64,000 nucleotides of DNA from Aulostomus chinensis. Lineage: Eukaryota; Chordata; Actinopteri; Syngnathiformes; Aulostomidae. The DNA lies in NCBI GenBank assembly GCA_037954235.1, contig JBBMOA010000007.1, forward strand, positions 2,124,501-2,188,500. Reading direction: 5' to 3'. This document shows, in pieces, positions 59,020 to 64,000 of this stretch. Below the pieces are notes generated by a model. The model did not search any database, had not been told where the DNA came from, and saw only the letters and a program-made list of their open reading frames with translations. The translations under genes and the position numbers were made by a program. How positions within the stretch are numbered: the stretch's first letter is position 1; every line of letters begins with the position of its first letter.

Positions 59020-61737
59020 GGGCCCAAACATGGGACAGCTTGTTCTCCTGCAGTGCTCGTGAGTTCTGGTGGTTTATCTTTGATCCTCTGTCGCACCTCG
59101 ACTGTAGGAAGACAAGAAAACAAGACTTCTGATCGTAAACTGTAAAAAGGATTAAATGTATTTATCTGCTCCTCTGCTCTCTTTTCCTCTCAACTCATTT
59201 TCATCTCTTGTCCCTCTTCCTCATCATCTGCTTTCTCCACACGTTTTCGCATCTCTCTTCCTTCTCTCTCCTTCGTTCACCTTCTCCTCCACTCCTCCAT
59301 TTCCTCTCTCTTCCTCATTCTTCCACTTCTCTCGTCCCCCTCATGAATTCTCCAATCATCTCTCCCTGGCCCTCTCATCATGCATTCTCCTTTTCTCCTT
59401 CTCTCAGCTTTAGCGCTTCACTCATTTCTCACACCCCTCATCTCTCTGTCCCTCATCTGTCTCTCATCCCTGTCCTTCTCCACAGGTTTTCTCCTTTCAT
59501 GCTCACTCTATCACTCACGCTCACTCACTTGCTCTGCTCTTGTTCCCTGTCGGACCAGAGCGCTGTTCAGAGCATTCAAAGTGCCAAAGGTGCGGCGCGC
59601 TAATACATGTGTCCATTCATCAGCCTTCTTGGAATGACATGCAGTTTTTGTAGAGATGATGCTGAACTTTTGAGCCCTACTGCAGAAGCCCCTCCCACAC
59701 CTGAAATTTAGTGACTGGGTGTTGCACTGAATTTGCCCTTTGACCTTGAACTCTCTCCCTCTGCTGTGTTGTCCTAACAGGCAGTTGTGAATTTGCATAA
59801 GAATGCTTTCATTTGGACAAAAACAACCTTAATCAGTTCAACCTTGAGTCCATGTGGACGTCTCTACCAGTGGTGAAGGAATCCCAAATGTTCCTCCTGA
59901 GATGCATCTAACAAGAACGATGATGAATTAGAGAGCAGCAGGTGATTTAAGGGCTTTTTTAGAGCGATGACAGAAGAACGCAACAGAACCTGAGAGTGTT
60001 AAAACAGCCAGCACAGCGTGATGAAAGTGTGCGTGTTAAATTGTAATTATCAGGACGCCTCGTGTGCAGACGACGCTGACGTGTGTGAAGTCTTTGGTGC
60101 TGATTCCAAAGCTGAAGATTCATTTGGTCACACCAGCGCTCTGGAGCAGAAATTGACATATCATCATCATGCACCATTAGGGGGAGGCAAACTTGCTTAA
60201 CCATAGAAACAAACACTGATGTCTGCATTATAGAATTACATTATGACACAGTAGCGACAAGTACTGATTGACCGTGTTTATAGTACTGACTCAATGGGCC
60301 GTAGAGTAATTGATCCCATTGCTGCAACGTGCTGATGGAGGAGGAAAGCAGTTTGATTTTAATTCAACATCATTTTTTTTAATTTTCTTTTTATCGTTCT
60401 TTTTTTTTTCCTTCCTTGCAGCTTCATGGTGGTGTTTGCCGTTTCCTTTCAAAAGCAGCCCATCAGCTACAGCCTGCTGATCAATCCCAGCAGCCTCTTC
60501 AGCATCCAGCAGGAGTCGGGGGAGATCAGTCTGACCCGGACGCTCGACTACGAGAGCGATCAGCGACGTTACCTGCTGATGGTGCGAGCCAGCGAGGAGC
60601 CAGGCAGCCTGAGCACCGCCACCGAGGTTGGTTTCATTACAGGCGGACCCGTCAGTGTCCATGTTCTCAGGTCAGCTGAGCTCAGAGCTGAAGTCCACCG
60701 TGTTGCTTTATGATTGCATCTGTCACAGGAGCCTTTCCTCCTAACGCGCTGCATTAAAGTGAAATGAAAATCTGTTTTGTTGCTGAGATCTGCTGCATCA
60801 TGTCATCCCATGGGGCTCTCGGGCTCGCGCTGGCCGACAAGGCTGCATTAACACCAATGATGTGATCTCAGCGCTGACCTGTTCTCACACACACACCCAC
60901 ACACACACACACACACACCCAAACACTGCTGTGCGATAAACACAAAAGAGAAGAGTTTGTTGCTGTCTCGACGTGGCTGAATGGTTTTGAGACATTAGCA
61001 GTTGGACTAAAGGCTGGTCTCTCTCTCTCTCTCTGTCTGTCTCTCTCTCTCAGGTTTGTTTTGCTCTTTTTTAAGTGCTTTTTGTTGAGTGGGATCTGGA
61101 GGTGAACTGTGATGTACTGAATGCACTGTGAGCCTCTCGAAACTCCAAATTTTAAAGGTTCATTGCTTGTATGTCCACAAACTGGTCATGACACAATATA
61201 CATTTGTAATTCAAAGGTTCTTACCTATTACAATGTCAGGCAATTACTTTGTAGCACAAATTGAGCCTTGAAATCTTCTCCCTAGCTGCCTGCTGTGGAG
61301 CAGCCTGGGAAACCTGCCCCAGCTATTTCAGGACTATTACTCAGCTGTCACTTCACACTTTACACTTGGTGGTGACAGGGAGCTTGTAGGGTGGAGGGAG
61401 GCTAAGGGACTTTGTCAAAAACACACACACGCTCAGAACATTTCTATTTTTGACTCGTGAGAATCATGAAATGGAAGATAAAAGATGTACCGAATTTCAG
61501 CAACTATCAAATGCGATTTGGATTTCTTTTGGGGTTACTGTAGCTCCCTGAGAATAATTTGTGTTCCTCACTCTGATTTTGTCTCTCTTCTCCTGTCCTC
61601 TCTTCGCCGCTCTGGTGGTAATCAGGTTCAGGTGTTGATAATGGATGAGAATGATTGTGTCCCAGAGTTCCTCCAGTCCATCTACAGTGTGGATGGAGTC
61701 CCTGAGACTGTAACCACGGCAACATCCCTGCTGCAGG
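17390..61737 (+). CDS. Neural-cadherin-like (type III, CadN-related) protein, 5' five exons (gene model, continues past window)
   Basis: A calcium-dependent cell-surface adhesion receptor of the type III/CadN group, acting at the plasma membrane. Exons 17390-18374, 51286-51483, 56174-56399, 60422-60626 and 61626-61737 join with phases 1, 1, 2, 0 and leave phase 1 at the right edge, giving 575 residues. A signal peptide (MVLGVLLGLCCLLIPAAG) precedes cadherin repeats with the calcium-binding motifs LDTNDH, DADSG, LDRE, DVNDN and MDENDC. Stretches such as EYLLSVVALDGLGSRSAPA, NPSSLFSIQQESGEISLTR and YSVDGVPETVTT are what I associate with CadN-type proteins rather than classical, Fat or clustered protocadherins. 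The laminin-G/EGF region, membrane segment and catenin-binding tail expected for this class would lie to the right. The assignment rests on remembered family sequence. Confidence 0.8.
18388..18458. repeat. (CA)n microsatellite just after the exon 1 donor
   Basis: About 71 nt of uninterrupted CA repeat begins 13 bases after the exon 1/intron 1 boundary, on the transcribed-sense strand. Confidence 0.97.
19080..20150. promoter_or_regulatory. CpG-rich cluster in intron 1
   Basis: Many CpG dinucleotides and GC-box-like ggggcggggc (20029-20038) occur over about 1 kb, 0.7-1.8 kb after exon 1, mixed with poly-C/G runs (19750-19770, 19874-19890). It may be an extension of the promoter CpG island or a second promoter. 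No exon is recognised in it. Confidence 0.4.
20298..20327. repeat. (TG)n followed by poly-G
   Basis: About 19 nt of TG repeat runs directly into 12 G residues. Confidence 0.95.
21996..22042. repeat. (TG)n microsatellite
   Basis: About 47 nt of pure TG repeat. Confidence 0.97.
22197..22238. repeat. 17-bp tandem duplication
   Basis: The 17-bp unit agtcctctcttgtctcc occurs twice in tandem, followed by a partial third copy (agtcctgg). Confidence 0.9.
22874..22917. repeat. (CTG)10 followed by poly-G
   Basis: Ten uninterrupted CTG units end in a run of about 14 G. The minus-strand open frame that reads it as polyglutamine is not in any recognised gene. Confidence 0.95.
24118..24305 (+). repeat. 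Degraded tRNA-derived SINE
   Basis: The order of tggtttgaccccca (B-box-like), tgtcaaagggtccttcaacc and aggatcctgaaccctaattg, then agtgctttgaagcagcg and tatagaaag, follows the body of common fish SINEs, which carry a 'ccttgagcaagatactgaacccc' type core. No target-site duplication is visible. Confidence 0.55.
27568..27590. repeat. Poly-G tract
   Basis: A run of about 20 G in intron 1, one of many such runs in the window. Confidence 0.9.
29369..29466. repeat. TG-rich tract with 46-bp tandem duplication
   Basis: A segment starting gaacatgcatggctgtg occurs at 29392 and again at 29438 with one mismatch, each copy flanked by TG repeats. The offset is 46 bp. Confidence 0.9.
30764..30785. repeat. 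(CA)n microsatellite
   Basis: About 22 nt of CA repeat. Confidence 0.9.
31541..31582. repeat. (CA)n microsatellite
   Basis: About 42 nt of CA repeat after a short GC-alternating start. A poly-G run lies nearby at 31341-31357. Confidence 0.97.
32758..32783. repeat. (TG)n microsatellite
   Basis: About 26 nt of TG repeat. Confidence 0.92.
33064..33114. repeat. (CA)n microsatellite
   Basis: About 51 nt of CA repeat with a CT interruption near its left end. Confidence 0.95.
34178..34380 (+). repeat. SINE/LINE 3'-end fragment carrying a CA microsatellite
   Basis: Left part: gacaggtgaccagtccaggg then tgaaccccacctctcgccca and gtcagctgggataggctcca. Right part: acccctaaatggattagtgg, then tatagaaaagg and a ggatggatgg tail. 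This is the common 3' end of fish elements, also present at 36879-36985. Between the halves the usual short C-rich stretch is replaced by a CA repeat (34246-34321). Confidence 0.65.
34246..34321. repeat. (CA)n microsatellite inside a retroelement
   Basis: About 76 nt of CA repeat lies within the retroelement 3'-end fragment. Confidence 0.97.
36757..36985 (+). mobile_element. tRNA-derived SINE, nearly complete body and tail
   Basis: In order: gggtggccatccagcaaccg, a B-box-like ggtttgatcccc, gtgtccttgagcaagatact, gaacccccaattgctcctga, gtgaaccccgcctctcaccc, gtcagctgggatcgggtcca, then ggataatcggtatagaaaac and a ggatggatgg tail. This is the usual order for abundant teleost SINEs, whose 3' tail is shared with a partner LINE. 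Orientation is +. No flanking direct repeat was resolved. Confidence 0.75.
37085..37255. repeat. Non-LTR (L2/CR1-like) 3'-region fragment
   Basis: Contains gtgggaggaggccggcgcac and cccagagagaacccacgcag followed by acatg and gaacatgcagac, a degraded copy of the 'ggaggaagccggagtacccggagagaacccacgc' type sequence frequent in fish genomes. The copy at 49220-49290 is related. Confidence 0.6.
38918..39044. repeat. Imperfect inverted repeat
   Basis: The left arm (38918-38964) and the reverse complement of the right arm (38983-39044) share gtcttca, acccc, gcaggg/gcgggg and a perfect 13-bp core aacatgctcactg (38952-38964 against 38983-38995), with an 18-bp loop. The right arm has an insertion. It may be the end of an unknown transposon or a foldback. 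Confidence 0.7.
40250..40284. repeat. (CTGGC)7 pentanucleotide repeat
   Basis: Seven exact five-base units in tandem. Confidence 0.95.
41684..41806. repeat. Compound tetranucleotide repeat TCTG/TCTA/ATCC
   Basis: About 15 TCTG units grade into TCTA and then ATCC units over about 120 nt. The open frames reading it as a VCLSVCLS or SIHPSIHP repeat are artefacts. Confidence 0.97.
41916..42651. promoter_or_regulatory. Cluster of four CTCF-like core motifs
   Basis: Measured against the core CCASYAGRKGGCR: an exact match on the minus strand at 42639-42651, and one-mismatch matches at 42549-42561 (minus), 42408-42420 (minus) and 41916-41928 (plus). They could instead be copies of a short interspersed repeat; occupancy is not known. 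Confidence 0.35.
42749..42792. repeat. (TG)n followed by poly-G
   Basis: A TG repeat of about 26 nt is followed by ga and a run of about 13 G, just left of the 71-bp minisatellite. Confidence 0.93.
42860..44220. repeat. 71-bp minisatellite, purine-rich on + strand
   Basis: About 1.36 kb of tandem copies. Successive copies of gttgatatacaagtggatg start at 43764, 43835, 43906 and 43977, a period of exactly 71 bp. Each unit joins a G/A-only half (ggtggagggggaggtggagg type) to gttgatatacaagtggatgt and agagctggagctgga. Shortened units of about 40-50 bp are mixed in. The minus strand is open for 430 and 489 codons in overlapping frames as a Leu/Ser/Thr/Pro repeat. These are not genes. Confidence 0.97.
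45206..45250. repeat. (CA/CG)n alternating tract
   Basis: CA and CG dinucleotides alternate over about 45 nt. A second CA tract lies at 45636-45662. Confidence 0.9.
45680..46020. other. Candidate conserved non-coding block in intron 1
   Basis: Low-repeat, AT-balanced sequence with two TAATTA homeodomain-type sites (45701-45706, 45741-45746) and GATTA at 45721. No coding frame is convincing. Conservation is not tested; this is based on sequence texture only. Confidence 0.25.
48030..48084. repeat. (TG)n microsatellite
   Basis: About 55 nt of pure TG repeat. Confidence 0.97.
48965..49370. mobile_element. Non-LTR (L2/CR1-like) retrotransposon 3' fragment with ATCC tail
   Basis: A (CATC)n stretch (48965-49041) is followed by ggtggtgggggtggagccta, tcccagcagcc, ggacaggtcaccagtccatg, gcagggccaacacatagaga, tgtctttggactgtggagga, agctggagtaccagagagaa and gggagaacatggagactcac. 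This order is very common in teleost genomes. The simple-repeat end is on the left, suggesting minus orientation. The family was not resolved. Confidence 0.7.
51286..51483 (+). CDS. Cadherin exon 2
   Basis: Acceptor ccctcag. It completes a Gly codon and encodes PDWYLNKVKLKITDVNDN, VPEWTMKPYPYLAGVSPEAP, AGTFVYQLQAHDGDEGKSGE and VEYFLSD, then one base of a Gly codon before donor gtgagc. It carries the DVNDN inter-repeat calcium motif and a DGDEG motif in the position of DxDxG. Confidence 0.92.
51718..51747. repeat. (CA)n microsatellite
   Basis: About 30 nt of mostly CA repeat in intron 2, after a CT-rich stretch. Confidence 0.92.
53546..54312. repeat. 27-bp minisatellite
   Basis: About 28 copies of the 27-bp unit built on gccactgagtacagctac, each ending in an AGTACT-containing joint (variants cctagtacta, ccgagtacta, caagtacta). 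Because 27 is a multiple of three, the minus strand stays open for 259 codons as an LGSCTQWLV repeat; this is an artefact. Confidence 0.97.
54313..54650. repeat. Diverged 28-bp/56-bp extension of the minisatellite
   Basis: The same words (agccactgagta, agtactagccac) recur here with a 28-bp sub-unit. The marker gagcattagcc occurs at 54351, 54407, 54491, 54547 and 54603, spaced 56, 84, 56 and 56 bp, so pairs of sub-units form a 56-bp higher-order repeat. Confidence 0.93.
54815..55175 (-). mobile_element. Non-LTR retrotransposon fragment (end of reverse-transcriptase ORF plus 3' tail)
   Basis: Read on the minus strand it encodes VVVVKRELSQKAKLLIRRSI, then YVPTL, a stretch well known at the C-terminal end of a common fish non-LTR element's ORF. 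After an apparent internal deletion and frame change, the usual end follows (CSRHVRPGGG frame, then ALDVSRTRINGG-type sequence). A TCG/TCC trinucleotide run (54822-54844) marks the 3' end. It is non-functional. Probably of the RTE/Rex type, but the family is uncertain. Confidence 0.7.
56103..56137. repeat. Short perfect inverted repeat upstream of exon 3
   Basis: ggatccaagcc (56103-56113) pairs perfectly with ggcttggatcc (56127-56137) over a 13-base loop, ending 36 bases before the exon 3 acceptor AG. Confidence 0.9.
56174..56399 (+). CDS. Cadherin exon 3
   Basis: Acceptor ccctgcag. It encodes GGDGCFAVDKKTGQVATTGL, VLQRDREYLLSVVALDGLGS, RSAPAMLSVVAGARAPQFAN and TSYVISIPENTPEGQ, then two bases of a Pro codon before donor gtgagt. 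DKKTGQV and LQRDRE are the usual cadherin repeat core. The DxND motif is replaced by VAGARAPQF at the repeat boundary. Confidence 0.92.
58509..58561. repeat. (TG)n microsatellite
   Basis: About 53 nt of pure TG repeat. Confidence 0.97.
58951..59017. repeat. (TG)n microsatellite
   Basis: About 67 nt of TG repeat, the longer of two in intron 3. Confidence 0.97.
60422..60626 (+). CDS. Cadherin exon 4
   Basis: A T-rich tract ends in ccttgcag. It completes the Pro codon and encodes FMVVFAVSFQKQPISYSLLI, NPSSLFSIQQESGEISLTRT, LDYESDQRRYLLMVRASEEP and GSLSTATE. The donor at 60627 (gttggt) is weak but was chosen because it joins in phase 0 to exon 5 as TATE-VQVLIMDENDC. A stronger-looking donor at 60671 (gtcagc) would add about 14 residues and change the phase. 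Confidence 0.88.
60627..61625 (+). other. Cadherin intron 4
   Basis: About 1 kb with a CA repeat (60886-60920) and a CT repeat (61018-61052). No other feature is recognised. Confidence 0.8.
61626..61737 (+). CDS. Cadherin exon 5
   Basis: Acceptor taatcag. It encodes VQVLIMDENDCVPEFLQSIY, then SVDGVPETVTTATSLLQ, and leaves one base before donor gtgaga. It carries the MDENDC calcium motif closing one repeat and the start of the next. An acceptor six bases further in (after gttcag) would remove two residues. The gene continues beyond the window. Confidence 0.92.
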
Positions 61738-64000
61738 GTGAGACTCCTGACCCCATACTTCACATCCAGCTGTTTTGTTTGTTTGTTTTTTAAGTGCAGA
61801 GAAGAATTAATTCCTAAAGTGAGTTTTTCCACAGGAAAACACCCGATGTAATCCTACGCCGTTTTGCCTTACAGCACCTCAGTGATTCCATTTTTGCATG
61901 CTGGAAAGCTAACAGACGTTCCACTGATCCTCCTCTGGGATCATGATCTCAGTCATTGGGCTAAAGTAGCCACAAAAAAGATGCAGTACATTTGTTTGAT
62001 TTATTATGTGCAATATGAATAATGGCATGTCAATTTAGCTCTCACTGCTTGAGGCGGCCTGATGATTATGAGGCTGACGGGACATGCATCACTATTGTTA
62101 CTGGCTAAACCTTGTCGCAATAAACAATGTCAAAGTATAAGATATGAAAAAATATAAAAAACAATTAAAGTAATATGAAATAAATAGTAAAGTAAATCTA
62201 AACATTGAAGAAACGTGTATTTTTAATTAGATGTACTGTACATGTGGACCTACTTTCAGAAATCAAACAAAACACATACTTGTACTCATCAGATGCTATA
62301 TAGCAGCTTGTACCCAGAATGACACAACGTGACCTCTCTGCCCACAGTTTAGCGTGTATGTCACGATTTAACTGTAGGTACAAGACACAGACACATCGGT
62401 CTCAATGTGCAGGTGTAGCTCAAGGATGAGTGGCGAATGTGTTTGTGAGGGGGGATCAGCAGAGTTCTTCCAAAAACTGAGCAAGTAAAGCAGTTTTGTG
62501 TTTATATGTGAGGTGGTGCTGGGAGCTTAATTCAACGCAACTCCACAAAACACATGCACGTTGTATCCGGCTACCTTTCACTCCCAGTGCGTCAGCTCCT
62601 GCCTGAGACCATGTGACTGCCTTGTGGTGTCCCACAGGGGTCTGTTTTGGATCATTTGTTGTTATGTCTTCTCTCGCTCGGATCCAGTCACGCTTTAGTG
62701 GCATCATTTTTCATTTTTTATGCAGAAGATATACAGTTTTATTGCCCTTTAAATCTGATCTTGATTTTAAGCAATAGTCCATTTTAAATAAATGGATGCC
62801 ATAAAAATTTTGACAGCTTCAATACTAATAAGACAGAAACTCCTTATAATTACTGCTATAAATGTTATGTATATGTCATTGCTTATCAGACAGACACTCT
62901 TTTTATTGCTCCTGTAAATGTTATTTCTAAAATCAAACAGTTGGGTTCACTAAGCCTGTGCGCTCTGTCAAACACACACCTTGTCATTCATTTGTTTTTG
63001 ATGTGACACACAAATTCTTATCAATGACATATTTTCAGAGCACTTCAAAGTGCGTGTGTGGATTGGCTGCGTTTGTTGTGTGTTGAGCTCTCAGGGCCAC
63101 CGTAGGTGTTTATTCAGTTTGGGAAATCCCACGATTTCTAGGAAACATCAGTTGGAGTTAACTTGCTGACTCAGCAGGGACTCAAACACATTTTAAGTCA
63201 ATACTAAAAGTCAGTGTGTTTGCCGGAGTCGTAAACTCGGGTTCATCACGGGAGAGTCTGCTGATGCGAAAACAAAGACAACAAAAGTTTTTTCATTTAC
63301 AACTTTTTATATTGTTAGTAACCGTAGTATACTTGTATTATTGTTCTGTGCTACTTTATCATCATTTCTATCGTGATAGTGATGGGACCAGGAGGAGTTT
63401 TCGTGCAATATTGCTTCACTGTACCGTCAGTATTCCTTTGTAATAGCTTGCTACAGCTTTATGCTGAAAAATACTCAACAGGGAATATTCAGTTTATTTT
63501 ACTCACAAATGATCAGGGGCAAAAACTAATCTTGATAGATGCTAAAGAGCACATTAATGCAGAAAATGCACCAATATTCCTTCTTAAATTCCATCTCATT
63601 CACTGTTGCTGTGCCTGCACGTCCTTGTCCCCTCGGCTACCGTAGGAGAGCCGTGGGACTCTCTGACTGTGCATCTGCTTCTCGAGAATTCCGGGTGAGA
63701 AAATGGCAGACCATCTGAAAACATTGGAACACGCAGCCTGGAGTGGCAGCAATTGTGGCTAGCGCAGAGCCGGTGGTGGAGAAAATGACAACCGATAATG
63801 TGTCAAGCAAAACAACAAAACACGACCAGTCTGGTTAGAAGAATAGTTAGTTGGTTAGAATCGCCTATGAAAGACGTATGGCAAAGTTAGAGGCTGTAGT
63901 GATACACAACACAAATACATGTTGAGTATGACAAGATCGGTCTTGGCAAACCTCAGAATGATTCACATCAAGCGTGAAAAATTAGAGGCTTAATCTCTAG
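61738..64000 (+). other. Cadherin intron 5 (runs off the right edge)
   Basis: No exon continuing the repeat begun in exon 5 is recognised up to 64000. The sequence is AT-rich with no clear repeat or RNA gene. Confidence 0.7.

Larger units (their letters stand above)
56400..60421 (+). other. Cadherin intron 3
   Basis: About 4 kb. No exon is needed by phase and none is seen. It contains two long TG repeats (58509-58561 and 58951-59017), a SINE-like B box (ctggttcgattct, 58811-58823) and a CT-rich stretch (59160-59490). Confidence 0.8.

Noticed and set aside
59156..59637. Plus-strand Leu/Ser-rich frames
   Set aside because: They are produced by a CT-rich intronic stretch; there are no splice-compatible ends and no family match.

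Overview
This is teleost fish nuclear DNA. The evidence is split vertebrate genes with GT/AG introns as short as about 74 bp, dense (CA/TG)n microsatellites and long poly-G runs, and fragments of fish-type SINE and non-LTR elements. Nothing in the window is prokaryotic: no operons, CRISPR arrays, rRNA genes or convincing tRNA genes. Most long open frames are artefacts of repeats.

Two protein-coding genes can be reconstructed exon by exon, both on the + strand. (1) At 4176-11480 lies the 3' part of an MTSS-family gene, best matched to MTSS2 (MTSS1L), an I-BAR/WH2 actin and membrane regulator. Twelve coding exons join in one frame to about 706 residues and a stop. The first exons (roughly 70 residues of the I-BAR domain) are not seen and should lie upstream of the window. 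A 9-nt microexon candidate sits between the third and fourth exons. (2) From 17390 to 61737 and beyond the right edge lies the 5' part of a large neural-cadherin-like gene (type III, related to Drosophila CadN). Five exons join in frame to 575 residues: a signal peptide and the first cadherin repeats. A first intron of about 32.9 kb fills half of the window.

Layout: 1-4175, mtss2 intron; 4176-11480, mtss2 coding exons; 11481 to about 12.1 kb, 3' UTR; about 12.1-17.3 kb, intergenic; 17390-18374, cadherin exon 1 inside a CpG-rich stretch; 18375-51285, intron 1, holding a second CpG-rich cluster (19.08-20.15 kb), SINE/LINE fragments, a 71-bp minisatellite (42.86-44.22 kb) and CTCF-like motifs (41.9-42.65 kb); 51286-61737, exons 2 to 5 and their introns, including a 27/28-bp minisatellite (53.55-54.65 kb) and a non-LTR retrotransposon fragment (54.82-55.17 kb); 61738-64000, intron.

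The two genes point the same way and are about 5.3 kb apart. Both products act at the cell cortex or surface of neural cells, according to what is known of the families, but nothing here shows that they work together. I saw no new multi-gene system. The most interesting items are the microexon, repeat tracts pressed against splice sites, the neural-cadherin gene itself (a type III class absent as a functional gene from mammals, to my knowledge) and the unusual minisatellites.
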